A DNA stretch of 64,000 nucleotides from Solicoccozyma terricola (Eukaryota; Basidiomycota; Tremellomycetes; Filobasidiales; Piskurozymaceae), in contig BCLD01000002.1 of NCBI GenBank assembly GCA_001600875.1, positions 720,834 through 784,833 of the forward strand. Reading direction: 5' to 3'. Numbering within the stretch: the first letter of the stretch is position 1; each line of letters starts with the position of its first letter. The notes under the pieces are model-generated. The model was given only the letters and a program-made list of their open reading frames with translations. It was not told the DNA's origin and made no database searches. A program made the position numbers and the translations under genes. Below are positions 34,976 to 46,346 of this stretch, piece by piece.

Positions 34976-37655
34976 ATGACCACAACTGCTGGCGAGGCCG
35001 TTACAAAGCGTCTCCATATCGCCGGTCTCACGCCAGCTATCAAACCTGAAGATCTTGCTGAACGTTTCAGTCGTTATGGTGTAGTGGAAGGGGTGGAAAA
35101 TGTCGGTGTGGATGGCTTAGGTCAGTGATTTCGATACTCCGACAGTCGACGTCTCAGTTCTAACGGAGTGTGGTTATACAGGACAACCGAGGACATTCGC
35201 ATTCTTGACTATTAAAACGACACAACAGAACTTGACAAAGTGCTTGAATACCATGCAAGGATCCATGTGGAGAGGAGCCAAATTGAAGATCGGCGAGGCA
35301 AAGACGAAGTGGGACAAACGGTATGTGTTGTGTCACACATGTTAATACCATCTTCCTCAATTGATCCTGATCCGTATCCCAGATTGGAAGTCGAAAGGAA
35401 TCCATCCTTGGCTCCTCCTCTCAACGAGAAACAATTGCACAAACTCACTCTCAAAAAACGAAAGGCCAAGAAAATGGCTCTAGCGAAGTGTAATGGAACT
35501 CAATTGGCGGATATGAAACCTATTGGTGCAGGTGTTCTCGGGAAGAGAAAGGTGGGATTCTAAAACAAACGACACGACTATAACCGATGACAAATCGAAG
35601 CTCATTTCTTCTGTACACCTTCAACCCATCTTATAGCATTGGAAACTAACGGATGAGGGAACTCTCCTACGACCGATCTACACCAGACCTACGCATCCTC
35701 TCACTACACCAACTACTCTCCCCGACATCTCCTCCTCCACCGCTCCACTACCTCTCACCAGACGACACAAGCCGTCCACGAAACGAGGACGTCCTATGCT
35801 GATTCGACGTGTGAAACGAGCATATCTAGATCCGACGAGATGGGGAGCACGTCATTTAACTGATGAAGATCTTGTCACTTCTGATGAAGGAGAACAATTC
35901 AGAGATGGGAATTGGACGTGGATCCCGGTGAATGATGTTGAGAAGGAAGTGGATATCGAAGGTCGATGGGAATACAAACAAGGAGAAGTGGTCAAGTTTG
36001 TTGAAGAGGTCAAGAACAAGAGAAGGAGGGTGGAGGATGTTTTGAATGCAATTCCGATGAGGGACAGGGTTTTCGTCGATGAGGTCGTCGTTCGTGCAAA
36101 GGGAGTAGTAGAGGGGGAGCGGGACGAGGAGATGGAATTGAGCGACATGGATGACGATGATGAGTTGTGGGGTGGTTTGCCTGCCCCAGACGTCGGAGAG
36201 GATGCGGATAATGCCTTGTTCCCTGTACGGAAGGAACAAGTTCCCCCTAGGAAGAAGGCTGTGATCATCGCGCCAAAATTGAAACAACTGGAACCGCTTG
36301 TGGTGGATCAAATAGAAGTCGAGGAGGATTCCTTGTCAACGACCTCGGATGACACAGACGACCTTTTTGCGAACGTTCCTGTCATTGATGTCCCCGGATC
36401 TCCACTGTTCGGACCGCGATCGCCCCTGTCGATTTCTTCTGTCCTCCCAATCGAGGCTTCGGTGGCCCCCTTCTCTCCGCTTTCTTCGTTCGCCTCCGCA
36501 ACTTCTTCACAGGATGGAGATAGCTCGTCAGACTTTGAGTTTGTGGGAGCCATCCCACCACCTCCGGGAGAGGTCGGGTTTACCGAATTTGTGCAGAATG
36601 AGAGGCAGAAGGGGTTGGAGGTTTTGAAGTCATTTGGCATAGATGCTGGAGCATCCGAGACTGAAGAGGTTATCACTGCGGAAGACATTCTTGCAAGTCC
36701 GATCATCAACGTCAGCACATCACCGGCGCTGCCCACCACAGTCTCTCCAGCCATGGTAAAGGGAGCGGCAGCTGGAGAAACGAGCTCTGGCTCTGATAAA
36801 TCTGGGTCCTCATCATCTTCATCCGACGAAGATGGGTCCCATGGTGATGCTCCACCGTCAGGGGAGAAAGAGACGACCGCACCTAACGACTCAGCAGGTG
36901 CTTCCGGTGGATCCGGAGGCTCGGGTGATGACTCGACCGAAGAGAATAACGAGGATGGGGGTGATTCGGAGACCTCGGGATCGGAGTCGGATTCGGATGA
37001 CAGCGATAGTGATAGTGAGGATGAAGACGAGGATATGGAGAAGGGATCGAGTGAACGACCGGGTCCAGCCAAGGTCTCGACATTGAAGGATATGTTCGCT
37101 GGACAGCAATCGGGAGAAGGTGAGTAAGGGGGGTTTTGGACTGTATTCACCTTACTGACATCCCCTGACCTCCAGCCGGCTTCTCCCTTCTTTCCGGTCT
37201 TGATGTGGAACTCGACACTGAGATGGCACCGATCGGCCAGGCTGCACCGGCACCATCCAGGGCCTACCACGAGGCGGCGCCTGAGCCTCTTCCTGTCCTG
37301 GCTCCGCTAAATCAGACCAAGTCGTCTTTCAACCCGGATGGATCCATTCCTCTGTTCTTCCCCGTACTGAAGATTGCTGAGGCCAGCGGGAGTCGAGGTA
37401 GGGGTGCCCCGAGTTTGCTTGATGAGATGCAAGGGGAGGGATTCAAGGGGTTCTGGAAGCAGGAAACTGAGTGAGTGATTGTGTAGCGCAGCCTTTCTCC
37501 GCACCACAAGCTGACCTTGAGCGCCCTCCAGCGAACAAATGACCGAGGCATGGAACAAGGATAAGCTTGAGCTAACCCGCGAGTACAAGAAACGTCATCG
37601 TGAAGCTGTCAAACGACGGAAGCGAGGGAGGATGGATTTGCTCGATGACGAATAG
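34976..37655 (+). CDS. Nop8/NOL8-like RRM protein of 60S ribosome assembly
   Basis: Nucleolar factor that in yeast joins pre-60S particles. Starts at ATG 34976. The N-terminal RRM runs from TKRLHIAGLTPAIKPEDLAE and FSRYGVVEGVENVGVDGL into PRTFAFLTIKTT, GSMWRGAKLKIGEAKTKWD. A basic KLTLKKRKAKKMALAKC region and HWKLTDEGT, RPIYTRPTHPL, MLIRRVKRAYLDPTRWGARH follow. A long acidic/Ser-rich middle (SDMDDDDELWGG, SDSDDSDSDSEDEDEDME) is typical of nucleolar proteins. The C-terminal signature is GFKGFWKQETDEQMTEAW, LELTREYKKRHREAVKRRKR, which resembles the NOL8/Nop8 end. Six exons; stop at 37655. The assignment rests on N-terminal RRM plus C-terminal motif, since the middle is poorly conserved. Confidence 0.7.
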
Positions 37656-37845
37656 GAGGATACGGTCGTTGGGGTTCTATCTGCCTGCTGATCATGTATT
37701 GGTATTCTTGAGAATCCCAGAGAGGAGTAACACATTATTATATGGTCTATCTATTTTGCGGTAGGCTTTCCTTCCTTGAATACAGTGATTCTATTTGAGA
37801 ACGATATATCGTACGGGAACGCAACTCGACCACAGCCCCCATCCT

Positions 37846-40183
37846 TTATTCCGACGCAGGGTTCACTTTCGTCTCCCTACTGTTAACCGTTGCCAACACC
37901 TCGGCACTCTTCTGTGGCCTATAGAAGGCGAGGACAAGCAATCCGGTCAAAGCCATCCAAGCCAATAGGAACCAGAATCCGTATTGCGTGCCACGCCATT
38001 CTGCGAGGTTTCCATCGACGAGACTATAGAGACCTGCCTGAACGGAGAGACCGATGACGGCGCCGATTTGGAGAGCCACTTGGAGGAGGGCACCAGCGAC
38101 GCCAGATGCCTCTGGTGGGACCGCTTGGACGATTGCGACGTTGAGAGCGAGGAAGGTGATGCTGGGGGAGGAGGGGGGGGGGGGGATTAAACATCTTGGC
38201 AGGAAATCAACCACCCATCTCTTCATACTCACCAAACACCGAAACTACCAATCGCAAACCCCGTGAAGATGAACTTCCAGTAATCTGAACCCATACCACC
38301 ATTGCTGAATATGACGAGGATGGTTCCCACAACGGCGACTGTGTGGTATGACCCAATGTAAGGTTAGTGATTGCTACCCTCATCGAGATCAGAAGGGGGG
38401 AGGGGGGGGGGGGGGGGGACGGAACTCACGAAGCTGACCACCAATCATCGTCCACTTGGGTTTCCTCAGCATCACAGGGATGACTTGAACGATTGTTCCA
38501 GCGACAAGACCGGCGATACCTTCGGGTAACAATCTAGCCGACACCAAAATCGGTGTCAACCCGTGAACGACTTGCCAATAGTTGCTCAATCCCAACTGAG
38601 TCGTTCCCCAGAACATGTAAGGCGCCAATCTGTAGAACGGTTGTCAGATCGTTCCATTTTCATCAGCCTCCTGTGATCACACCACCCATCCGAAGCAAAT
38701 CAAGAGGAGGAAACCACGTACGCTGAGAAAGCCAATAATGGCAAATTCGGTAATCTCCAAACACCCATAGGTAGCAACGCCTTGTCATCGGGTAAAGTTC
38801 TCTCCCATAGGAAGAACGCGACGAACATGAATACCGAGATGAGGAATGGAGCTAAGAATTGAGCAGATTTCCATCCTTGAGTTGTACCACCTGTCAGAAC
38901 AAACACACGCCCCAGCCATCAGTCTCCACATAAAAGACCACACATCAATCCCCCAACACACATCAAACTCACTAGTCAACCCCAAAATGAACAATAACAA
39001 ACATCCAGTCAACAATCCAACACCAACCACATCCAACCTTTGGAATTTTGTAAATTCACTCTCCCTCTTTGGTGTTGTAGCTTTCGGCATCATTAAGAAT
39101 CCAATACCAGCTGCGAGTAGAGCTACGATAGCTAAGAATCGGAATAACCATCTCCATGATGCGAGTGCGAAGACACCGCCTCTGTAGATTTTTTTTTTTC
39201 AATGATTCAGATAAGTGGATGTGCCCGTCACAGGAACTTTGGTTCCAAAAGCAGTATCAGAAAAGATGGGAAGACGTACAGAACAACACCGATACTATTC
39301 GCCACTGCACCTGCTAATCCTAAAGCCGCCAACGCCATTTGCTGTTCAGCCTTGTTAGTGAACAGGTGGACGATGAGATGACTGTTGGATTTTGAAAATA
39401 AATCATCTGTTAGCTGATGATGCGAGCTGGGGTATATGAAGAGAGAAAACCCCCCCGGGGGGGGGGGGGGACTTACTACGCTGATGGGATTGTCAAAGCT
39501 CCACAAATGCCTTGCAACGCACGAATAACCAAGAACCCAAATTTATTCGATACTATGTCCCGTTCCCCCCGCCGCCCAAACAACCATATCAGTCCGTGTG
39601 CGTTTTACCTTTTTGACACCACAATCCAAAGATGGCCAACGACCTACCGAATGACAGGACAAGCATCAAAATACCTAGACATGCTAATCCACCTTCGAAT
39701 AACCATTGTGCTGGGTATAAATCTGCAAGACGACCTGCGAACAGCATGAATGAAGCAAATGTCATGCTATACGCTGTGATGCTATGTAAAACAAAACGAG
39801 AAGGAGGAGCATCAGCGTCGTTTGTCCCTCGATCGTCTCAAACCCCGTCTTCTCTGCTCCTGTTGCATATAAACTCACATCCAAGTGATATTCCCCGCTG
39901 TCAATCCTAAATCCTGACTGATTTCCTCTGTAGTAGTCAACAAAGCACTAACATTCACCGTATCCAACGCTGTTGCAAGACTGAATACAGCGAGGAGGAT
40001 ATACCTCCTAGCAGGGGATACATCGAATGGTGAGTGATGATTGGTATCACCATTCTTAGTGGTCGGAGCAGCCTTCTCGAGTTCGGATTGAGTGGGAGTT
40101 GGAGATTCAATGAGGGTTTGAGAAGGGGAGTGGGGTCTGGATGCGTCGATGTGGTTTGGTGGTGTTGGTGTTGTTGTGGACAT
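37846..40183 (-). CDS. MFS transporter, DHA2 (14-TM drug:H+ antiporter) type
   Basis: Starts at ATG 40183 with a cytosolic Ser/Pro/Thr tail ending in SPARRYILLAVFSLATALDT (TM1), then DLGLTAGNITWM, TAYSMTFASFMLFAGRLADL (the G-x-L-A-D loop 2-3 motif), FLVIRALQGICGALTIPSA (TM4), MALAALGLAGAVANSIGVVL (motif C region), FALASWRWLF and LDVVGVGLLTGCLLLFILGL. The second half has FLAPFLISVFMFVAFFLWER, LAPYMFWGTTQLGLSNYWQ, GLTPILVSARLLPEGIAGLV, FIFTGFAIGSFGVW, ITFLALNVAIVQAVPPEASG and GAVIGLSVQAGLYSLVDG. Stop at 37846. About nine exons, several introns with 13-25 nt C/G homopolymers. Likely exports drugs or secondary metabolites; it might be linked to toxin or siderophore export, but nothing in the sequence decides the substrate. 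Confidence 0.92.
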
Positions 40184-40903
40184 GGTTGGGGAATGTGGAA
40201 GAGTGTATACCGGGGTGGGGGAATGAAATCGAAAGTCCAGATCCAAACAGCTTGTTTGTCTGTGTTATTATATCCACATACAATCAATCGGCATCTACCA
40301 TCGCTGCAAAACTTCCACGACTCTCTCATTATTCATCCACGGGTGCCTTTGGGTGCAACTCCGAACTGTTTTCGTTCGTTCACCGAGGGCGAGGCCATGT
40401 GCTGTTCGACGCATTTCGATCCAGAACCATGACTGATGATTATGGGATCGAATTTTCCAAAAAAAAATGAAATAAATAACAAGGTTACGTCACCCAACTG
40501 GTCCCGCGCTCGATCCCCGCCTTGTCCGCCACACCGTGTGCGTGTACGCCCACCGTGAGATTGTCCACGTGAGACTGTAACTCTTGGCACAACTCGGGGA
40601 TGGTTTGCCACTCGGCCACTGTGACCTCCACCACCGGCACCCGAGCTGAAATCTGAGCATCGGGGTTAGTAGCGCTTCGTTCGTCATTCGGCACCAAGCT
40701 CTAGTGATCTCCGACCTTGCCCTCCTTTTCTTATCATGCGAACCAAGCTCTTAAAAGAAGCGAGATCCTTATGAGAAGCTTGCCCTATGGCAGGATGTTG
40801 ACTTGGAACCCGGATTGGGGAAGGGAGGGTTCAGTGGACTATGCTTTGTTCCAAGATCATCATCACATATCCCTCCTTCACTTGAAACAGCCAGTACAAA
40901 TCT
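40184..40903. other. Divergent intergenic region; one weak ORF
   Basis: Between the MFS start and the plus-strand gene at 40904. A 70-codon minus-strand frame at 40485-40697 (VPVVEVTVAEWQTIPELCQE, then VHAHGVADKAGIERG) has protein-like composition, but no introns, motif or homology that I recognise, so it is not called as a gene. Confidence 0.35.
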
Positions 40904-41699
40904 ATGTCGTCACAAGAGTCTCTTGCACCATCCGGGTCGTCTCTTGACACCCTGTCCCTTCTAACAGAAGACGACGGATTATGGGCAGTTCCTCCGCGTG
41001 GGTTAAGTGAACAGTGGTCCCATGCTGAGGATGAGAATGGAAGTGCTTCTGGCGAGAGGACTCCCCGGACATTCGCCGACCTCGACCTCTCATCGGATCC
41101 AATCGACGACGATATGGACTCGGAGAATGATCGCTCTGGTGTTACTACTCCTCGGCCTACTCGCAGTAAGCCCTTGCAACCCTCACTCCAAAGGGCTTAC
41201 TTTGAGATTTTGTGCTTGTTGAAACGTTTGGGGGACGTAATAATTGACGATCAGGGTAAGCATGTTATCACAGTCAACGAGAAAGTCATTGCTGCGAGGG
41301 CAGAAACGTATTGTATTACACTATGTGATCAACTGGATAAAATGGAGGTATGCATCGAAATACTTGACCCTTTGTTTCAAGAGTAAGATGGATGTACCTT
41401 TTACTGACAAACTTCTCCACACAAATCGGTTGCAATGCTTGCTACGATAGAGAGAATTACCTAAAGGTGCCCTGCTACCTCCGATAGACAGAAAGGACAT
41501 CGAAGACCCTCGAGAAATGAGTGTGATCATCCATCGAATAAAGGAATCGAAAGATGGATTACAGAAGGAAACTTCGGATTTCTACATGAGGGTCGAATAT
41601 AGAAATATAATCCTGGACCTTGAATGGTTGTCATCAATTGACATACTATCTCGCGTAAACGACAAAGACGGGGACGAGCAAATCACGAAATCAGGATGA
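40904..41699 (+). CDS. Hypothetical protein, 230 aa
   Basis: Two exons, 40904-41347 and 41451-41699, joined in phase 0 across a 103-nt GT..AG intron. The N-terminal 80 residues are acidic and Ser/Thr-rich (SSQESLAPSGSSLDTLSLL, DLDLSSDPIDDDMDSEND). The rest looks helical: AYFEILCLLKRLGDVIIDD, CDQLDKMERELPKGALLPP, MSVIIHRIKESKDGLQKE and YRNIILDLEWLSSIDI. No membrane segment or catalytic motif. Function unknown. Downstream 41700-42250 holds no supported gene. Confidence 0.6.
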
Positions 41700-42250
41700 A
41701 ATCGTAATGTGACGAACCGCGTCCAAAGTTCAACTGCTTCAGTATGAATTCAAGCACAATCGATGAGTAAGTGACGATTTCTAGATATTAGGTGGTCAGA
41801 TGACCCACCTACAGAGGTCGCTAGGAAGATACAGGAAGCTTGGGGCTGTTTAGTGTCAAGGAGGTCGCTTGAAATTCTCTCTCTTTGCGGTCTTTGAGCG
41901 ATATTTTGAGCACTTGGTATATATACAATCATCAACTATGCTGAGAAAAGACCCACGTCTAAGCCGATAGGGGTGCCCCACTTGGTCCTCTAGCTGGAAT
42001 AATCACGGGTTGAGGGATTTGGGGTCCATAGAATTTGCCCACGTAGTCGTTGCCACCGACGGAAATATTTGCCACCGAACTGTTTATTCCGCGGAATGTA
42101 ATTAGCCGGATGCGCCAAGCCGGAACACAGCCCGAGACCGACTCCATCGTCATCCCCGTCGGAGCAGTGTGGGTCGTCGTCCACAACATCATCCCCATCA
42201 CCACCACCAGCAGCCACACACACCATCACACTCACCCTCACAATACAACA

Positions 42251-45158
42251 ATGGGTCTAGCTAGTAAACTTGGTAAGTACACTTCCACATCCCTTCCATG
42301 ACCGGCACACACAAACAGCTCCGACTCCGTCCGTGACGTGGCGGGGTATTCAAGTCAACTGAGCGTTTACTCCTTCTCTCCTTCCTACATATCATCCTCT
42401 TCTCCCATCGACGGATCAAACCTCCATTCGAATAGCCGCTGCAGGTGCAACAACCGCAGGTGCTGCCACTTCCACATACGGTGGAGCACCTCCTACTCAA
42501 CAGCAGCCGCAACAACAGCAGCAGTATGGACAACCACCTCAACAGCAATACGGTCAACAGCCACAGCAAGGTCAGTACGGCCAACAACCACAACAAGGCC
42601 AATACGGCCAGCAGCCACCGCAACAAGGTCAATACGGTCAACCTCCACAACAAGGTCAATACGGCCAACCCCCACAACAAGCTCAATACGGCCAACAACC
42701 ACAACAAGGTCAATACGGTCAACAACCACAACAGCACGCCGGTGGCATTGCCGGCGTAGGAGCAGGTCAAGGAGCTCCAGCTGTTCCAGGCCGGTAAGTT
42801 CTACTATCCGTCAATGGAACATGATCCGGGTATACTGATATGTCGTACCCTGTTGTTTCTCGCTCGATAGTCCTCCACAAGGTCAACAATTCCAGCAACA
42901 ACCCCCAGCGTACGGTGCGCAACAAGGTGGTCAAGCCGGTTACGCTGCACCATCCGGTCCACCACCTGGTCAAGCCGCTTATGGTGCTCCACCTCAAGGT
43001 CAACCTGGAGCTGGAGGTGGTGGACAAACTGGAGATGCCAAGTTCCTATTGACCATTTTGCAACAATGCGTTCAGGATGTACGTTTTAAATTCTCTTGCT
43101 TGCAAAATACAGCGTTTACAATTTGAACTGACACGATTTCGTGTTTGGATTACGGGGATAATAGCAAAACATTCAAGCATTTTACCCACCTGGTTCTCTC
43201 GATATCATCGCTGCCAAAGTAGCTTCATCCGGAGCTCTCGATCGAATCGCTTCCGAATGGAGGATGCCGAAAGAATTGGCTACGGATTTGGTCAAGTTGT
43301 CGTTGTTTGACGTCGTCTTGTACGTCGATGACTCTGGTGAGTTTAAAACGTCTTGGCTACCATTTTTCGAGGTCGGATTTTCCGTTGCTGATTGGGTTTC
43401 GGTGGTATGATTTAGGATCAATGGCTTTCGAACAAGGTGGTGAAAGGATCGATGATCTGAAGCTGTAAGTTTCAAGCCATTTCTTCCTCGTACCTGGGGT
43501 TTCCCGCGGCAATCACTTTCCTAGGGAGCTTGGGCGATTTCTGACGATCCGTGCTACCGAATAGTATCATGTCCCGAGTCGCGTATGCTGCTTCGTTATT
43601 CGACCAAGATGGTATTCAAGTGCGTATAACCCGGCAATCACCACCCTGGAGTCCGAATCGAGTGTTGACCTGTCCTCTCACTGCACCAGGTTCGATTCAT
43701 GAATTCTCGTGTCGAAGGAAACGGTATCACCTCGGAACAAGGTGCTATTCAACTTCTTCAACAAGTCAAGTTCTCCGGTGATTACAAGGCATCCTTTGTC
43801 TATTCTTCGTACAATCCGAAGCTGATTGATGTTCTCCCCCCCCCCCCCCCCCCNNCCCCCCNATTCCAGGTCTCACTCCTTTAGGAACCGCTCTCGATCA
43901 AAAGATCATCCAACCTCTTGTTCTTGGTCCAGCTCAACAGAACAGGTTGCAGAAGCCTGTTCTCATCATTGCTGTAAGTTGTTAGAAGAGGATACGAATC
44001 GGTCTCAGACGGGAAGCTAAGTTGTCAACGGATCAGATCACCGATGGTACACCTGCTGGAGAGGACAAGGGTACTGTCTTCAACGTGATTGGACGAACCA
44101 ATGACGCTCTCAAGCGCACAAGGGTGAGTAGTCTTCCTTCAAGTATAATTTCACTTGTCGACGGGAGAGAACGCTGACGACGATATTCGACATGAATTTG
44201 AAATCTTTAGTACGGACCTGATGCTGTCTCTTACCAATTCGCTCAAGTTGGAGACGACCAGAAGGCTCAAGCGTTCCTCGGAGAACTTGATTCGCATCCC
44301 GTCATCGGAGAATTGATCGATTGTACCTCGAACTTCGAGGCTGAGCAGGAGGAAATGATGAGGAAGTCGGTGAGTGGAGTTCAGAGCACATTCGATGACG
44401 CGCAGCTGACCCTGGAACGCGTGGGAATAGGGTATCGACCTTACTCCAGAGTTGTGGCTCGTCAAGTTGTTGATGTGAGTGGTTGTGAGGATTGCGAACC
44501 TGATTGAAACAGTTGTTGAAGTTCATTCATTGCAAACAGGGGCGGCATCGACTCATCATACGACACCAAAGGTACGGCTGTGTCTTCGGCCCTGCCTCGT
44601 CCTTTAGCTTACCTTCGTTAATTCTTACAGATGAAAAGTGAATGCACAACCATCACCGACCATCCCGACGTGTACTCACTTCTTCCCTTCCATCTACTTT
44701 TTCCTTTTCTACAATATATAACCACAAATTATACAATACTCGGTAAATGTCGCAAATCTCGAAATCAAATTGTTGTAACACCATACTCTTTTTTCCTCTT
44801 CGATTCGCTTGCTCGTCCTGTCCGAACCATCAGGCTGGGCAAGATCGCCGATTGCTGCATGAGGGCTCAACAGCAAGGATGGACGCCTGGGACTGCGCCA
44901 TCTCAACCATCCTACGGCGGTGCCCCTCCTTCGCAGTATGGGCAACCTCAGTACGCTGGTCAGTCAGCGTATCCTCAGCAACCGTCACACGCCCAACCTC
45001 AGTATGCTGGTGGTCAGCCTCAGTATGCTGGTGGTCAACCTCAGTATGCTGGTGGTCAACCTCAGTATGGGGGTCAGCCGCAGTATGGGGGTCAGCCGCA
45101 GTACGGTCAACAGCCATCGTACGGCGGTCAACCTCCTGCCTCCGGTCCTCGCTACTGA
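42251..45158 (+). CDS. von Willebrand factor A-domain protein flanked by prion-like repeats
   Basis: Starts at ATG 42251 with a 22-nt first exon (MGLASKL), then an Ala/Thr segment and about ten repeats of the QYGQQPQQG type up to 42790, with more Gln/Pro/Gly after the next intron. The vWA domain begins around DAKFLLTILQQCVQD and has the MIDAS motif DDSGSM in LSLFDVVLYVDDSGSMAFE, then GLTPLGTALDQKIIQP (Thr) and LIIAITDGTPAGEDKG (Asp), YQFAQVGDDQKAQAFLGEL, FEAEQEEMMRKS and WLVKLLMGGIDSSYDTKDE. A last intron (about 44638-44850) leads in frame to LGKIADCCMRAQQQGW and a QPQYAGG-repeat tail ending at 45158. If that intron is retained, the protein ends at TGA 44641 without the tail. Probably cytosolic. 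An intron near 43830-43865 is C-rich and contains N. Confidence 0.85.
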
Positions 45159-46346
45159 GTGTTTTCTTTACTCATCTATAGTTGTCTATTGTCGCTCGGA
45201 TAGAGCAGAGTCTTGCTTATACATATGGGGTCGTCATGGACTTGCATCCGTCTAATCTAGTCTATGTTGGTCTATGTTGTTGAGAGCCGTTGAAACGTAT
45301 CATTCGTCGCGATGGAAACAGTGAGAAAAGAAGGTGGCCTTCTGTCGACAACGCGGGTCTACCACCTCGCTCCATTGGGCATCCTCTGTGCCGCCATCAT
45401 TTGACACTGAGGCGGAGTAACATGAATTCAGCACGAGTCCTCTACTCCCCTTCATTCGCGGATGAGTCTCACCCTCGGATCACAGTATCCTGAGCGATTT
45501 CGAACTTGCATCGGGCAAAAACTGTTGGCGCACGGACCTATCGATGGATGCTACGGGCGAAAAATTAATTGAGTTGGTGAGACTTTAGCTGCCAACTTCA
45601 TAGACTGAGTAAGACGCACCATCTTCTCCCACTCCACAATCATGTGCTGTCCACATCTTGCTGTCATCGGGTTACCCCCTGGCTGGAGGAGTGGTGGTAG
45701 TGGGCAACCTAGAATCTGGTGAACGAGGCGGAGTTCAGCCGGAGTGGCGGGAAGGTCAACTCGGTGTTCTACTCACAGCGCAGCGGGGGTTGTTATAGCT
45801 GAACATGATAGATGTGGTGCTTGTAATAGTGGTCAGGGGGGGGGGGGGGGTGGCCAATCCAAGTGAATCTTCAAGCCCGCTGACTTTATATGTACAAAAT
45901 GGAAGACCCCGAGGTGTTCTCTGCTCGAGAAGCGGTTAAACAAATTTTTTGTCAGAATGCGCAAGTCCGAGAGTTTCCTTTTCTCTTCTCTATCAACGAC
46001 AGGAGATCAGTCCTCGTACGGCATCTAATGTCTTGCAGCCCGATCGTGCACCAGGGTTTTGCTGTGCAGAGCGAGAGAAAACACTGCTTCTCAAGACGCT
46101 CAGAGGAAACAGGGTCATCAAGGCAAGGTCATAGAGCCTGCACGGAACGGCACGAGGCGTGAAACTTGGTCAGACGACATGACTCTTCCGACAACGGACT
46201 CAAGCCAAAACCGAGTGACTTTGCGCCAGAAGCAAGTAGTACCCTATTCTTTGCGCAGTCATGAAATCACAGGCATTCGAGCTGCAGGCATGGGAATACG
46301 TAGCCTACGATTACACACGAATGTCCAAGAAAACACCTTCCTCCCC
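45159..46346. other. Intergenic region without a supported gene
   Basis: Short ORFs only; a G tract lies at 45838-45850. No motif or splice-consistent exon chain seen on either strand. Confidence 0.5.

Noticed and set aside
36308..37270. Minus-strand ORF of 320 codons opposite the Nop8-like gene
   Set aside because: Composition is the reverse of the acidic Ser/Asp tract, and the plus frame has the RRM and the C-terminal signature.
40485..40532. Possible tRNA-like arm near GATCGAGCGCGGGACC
   Set aside because: No full cloverleaf or T-loop consensus could be assembled; no tRNA or rRNA gene was supported anywhere in the window.
42261..42770. Leucine-rich minus ORF opposite the vWA gene
   Set aside because: LLWLLAVLTLLW repeats are the reverse complement of CAA/CAG-rich repeats coding Gln/Tyr/Gly on the plus strand.
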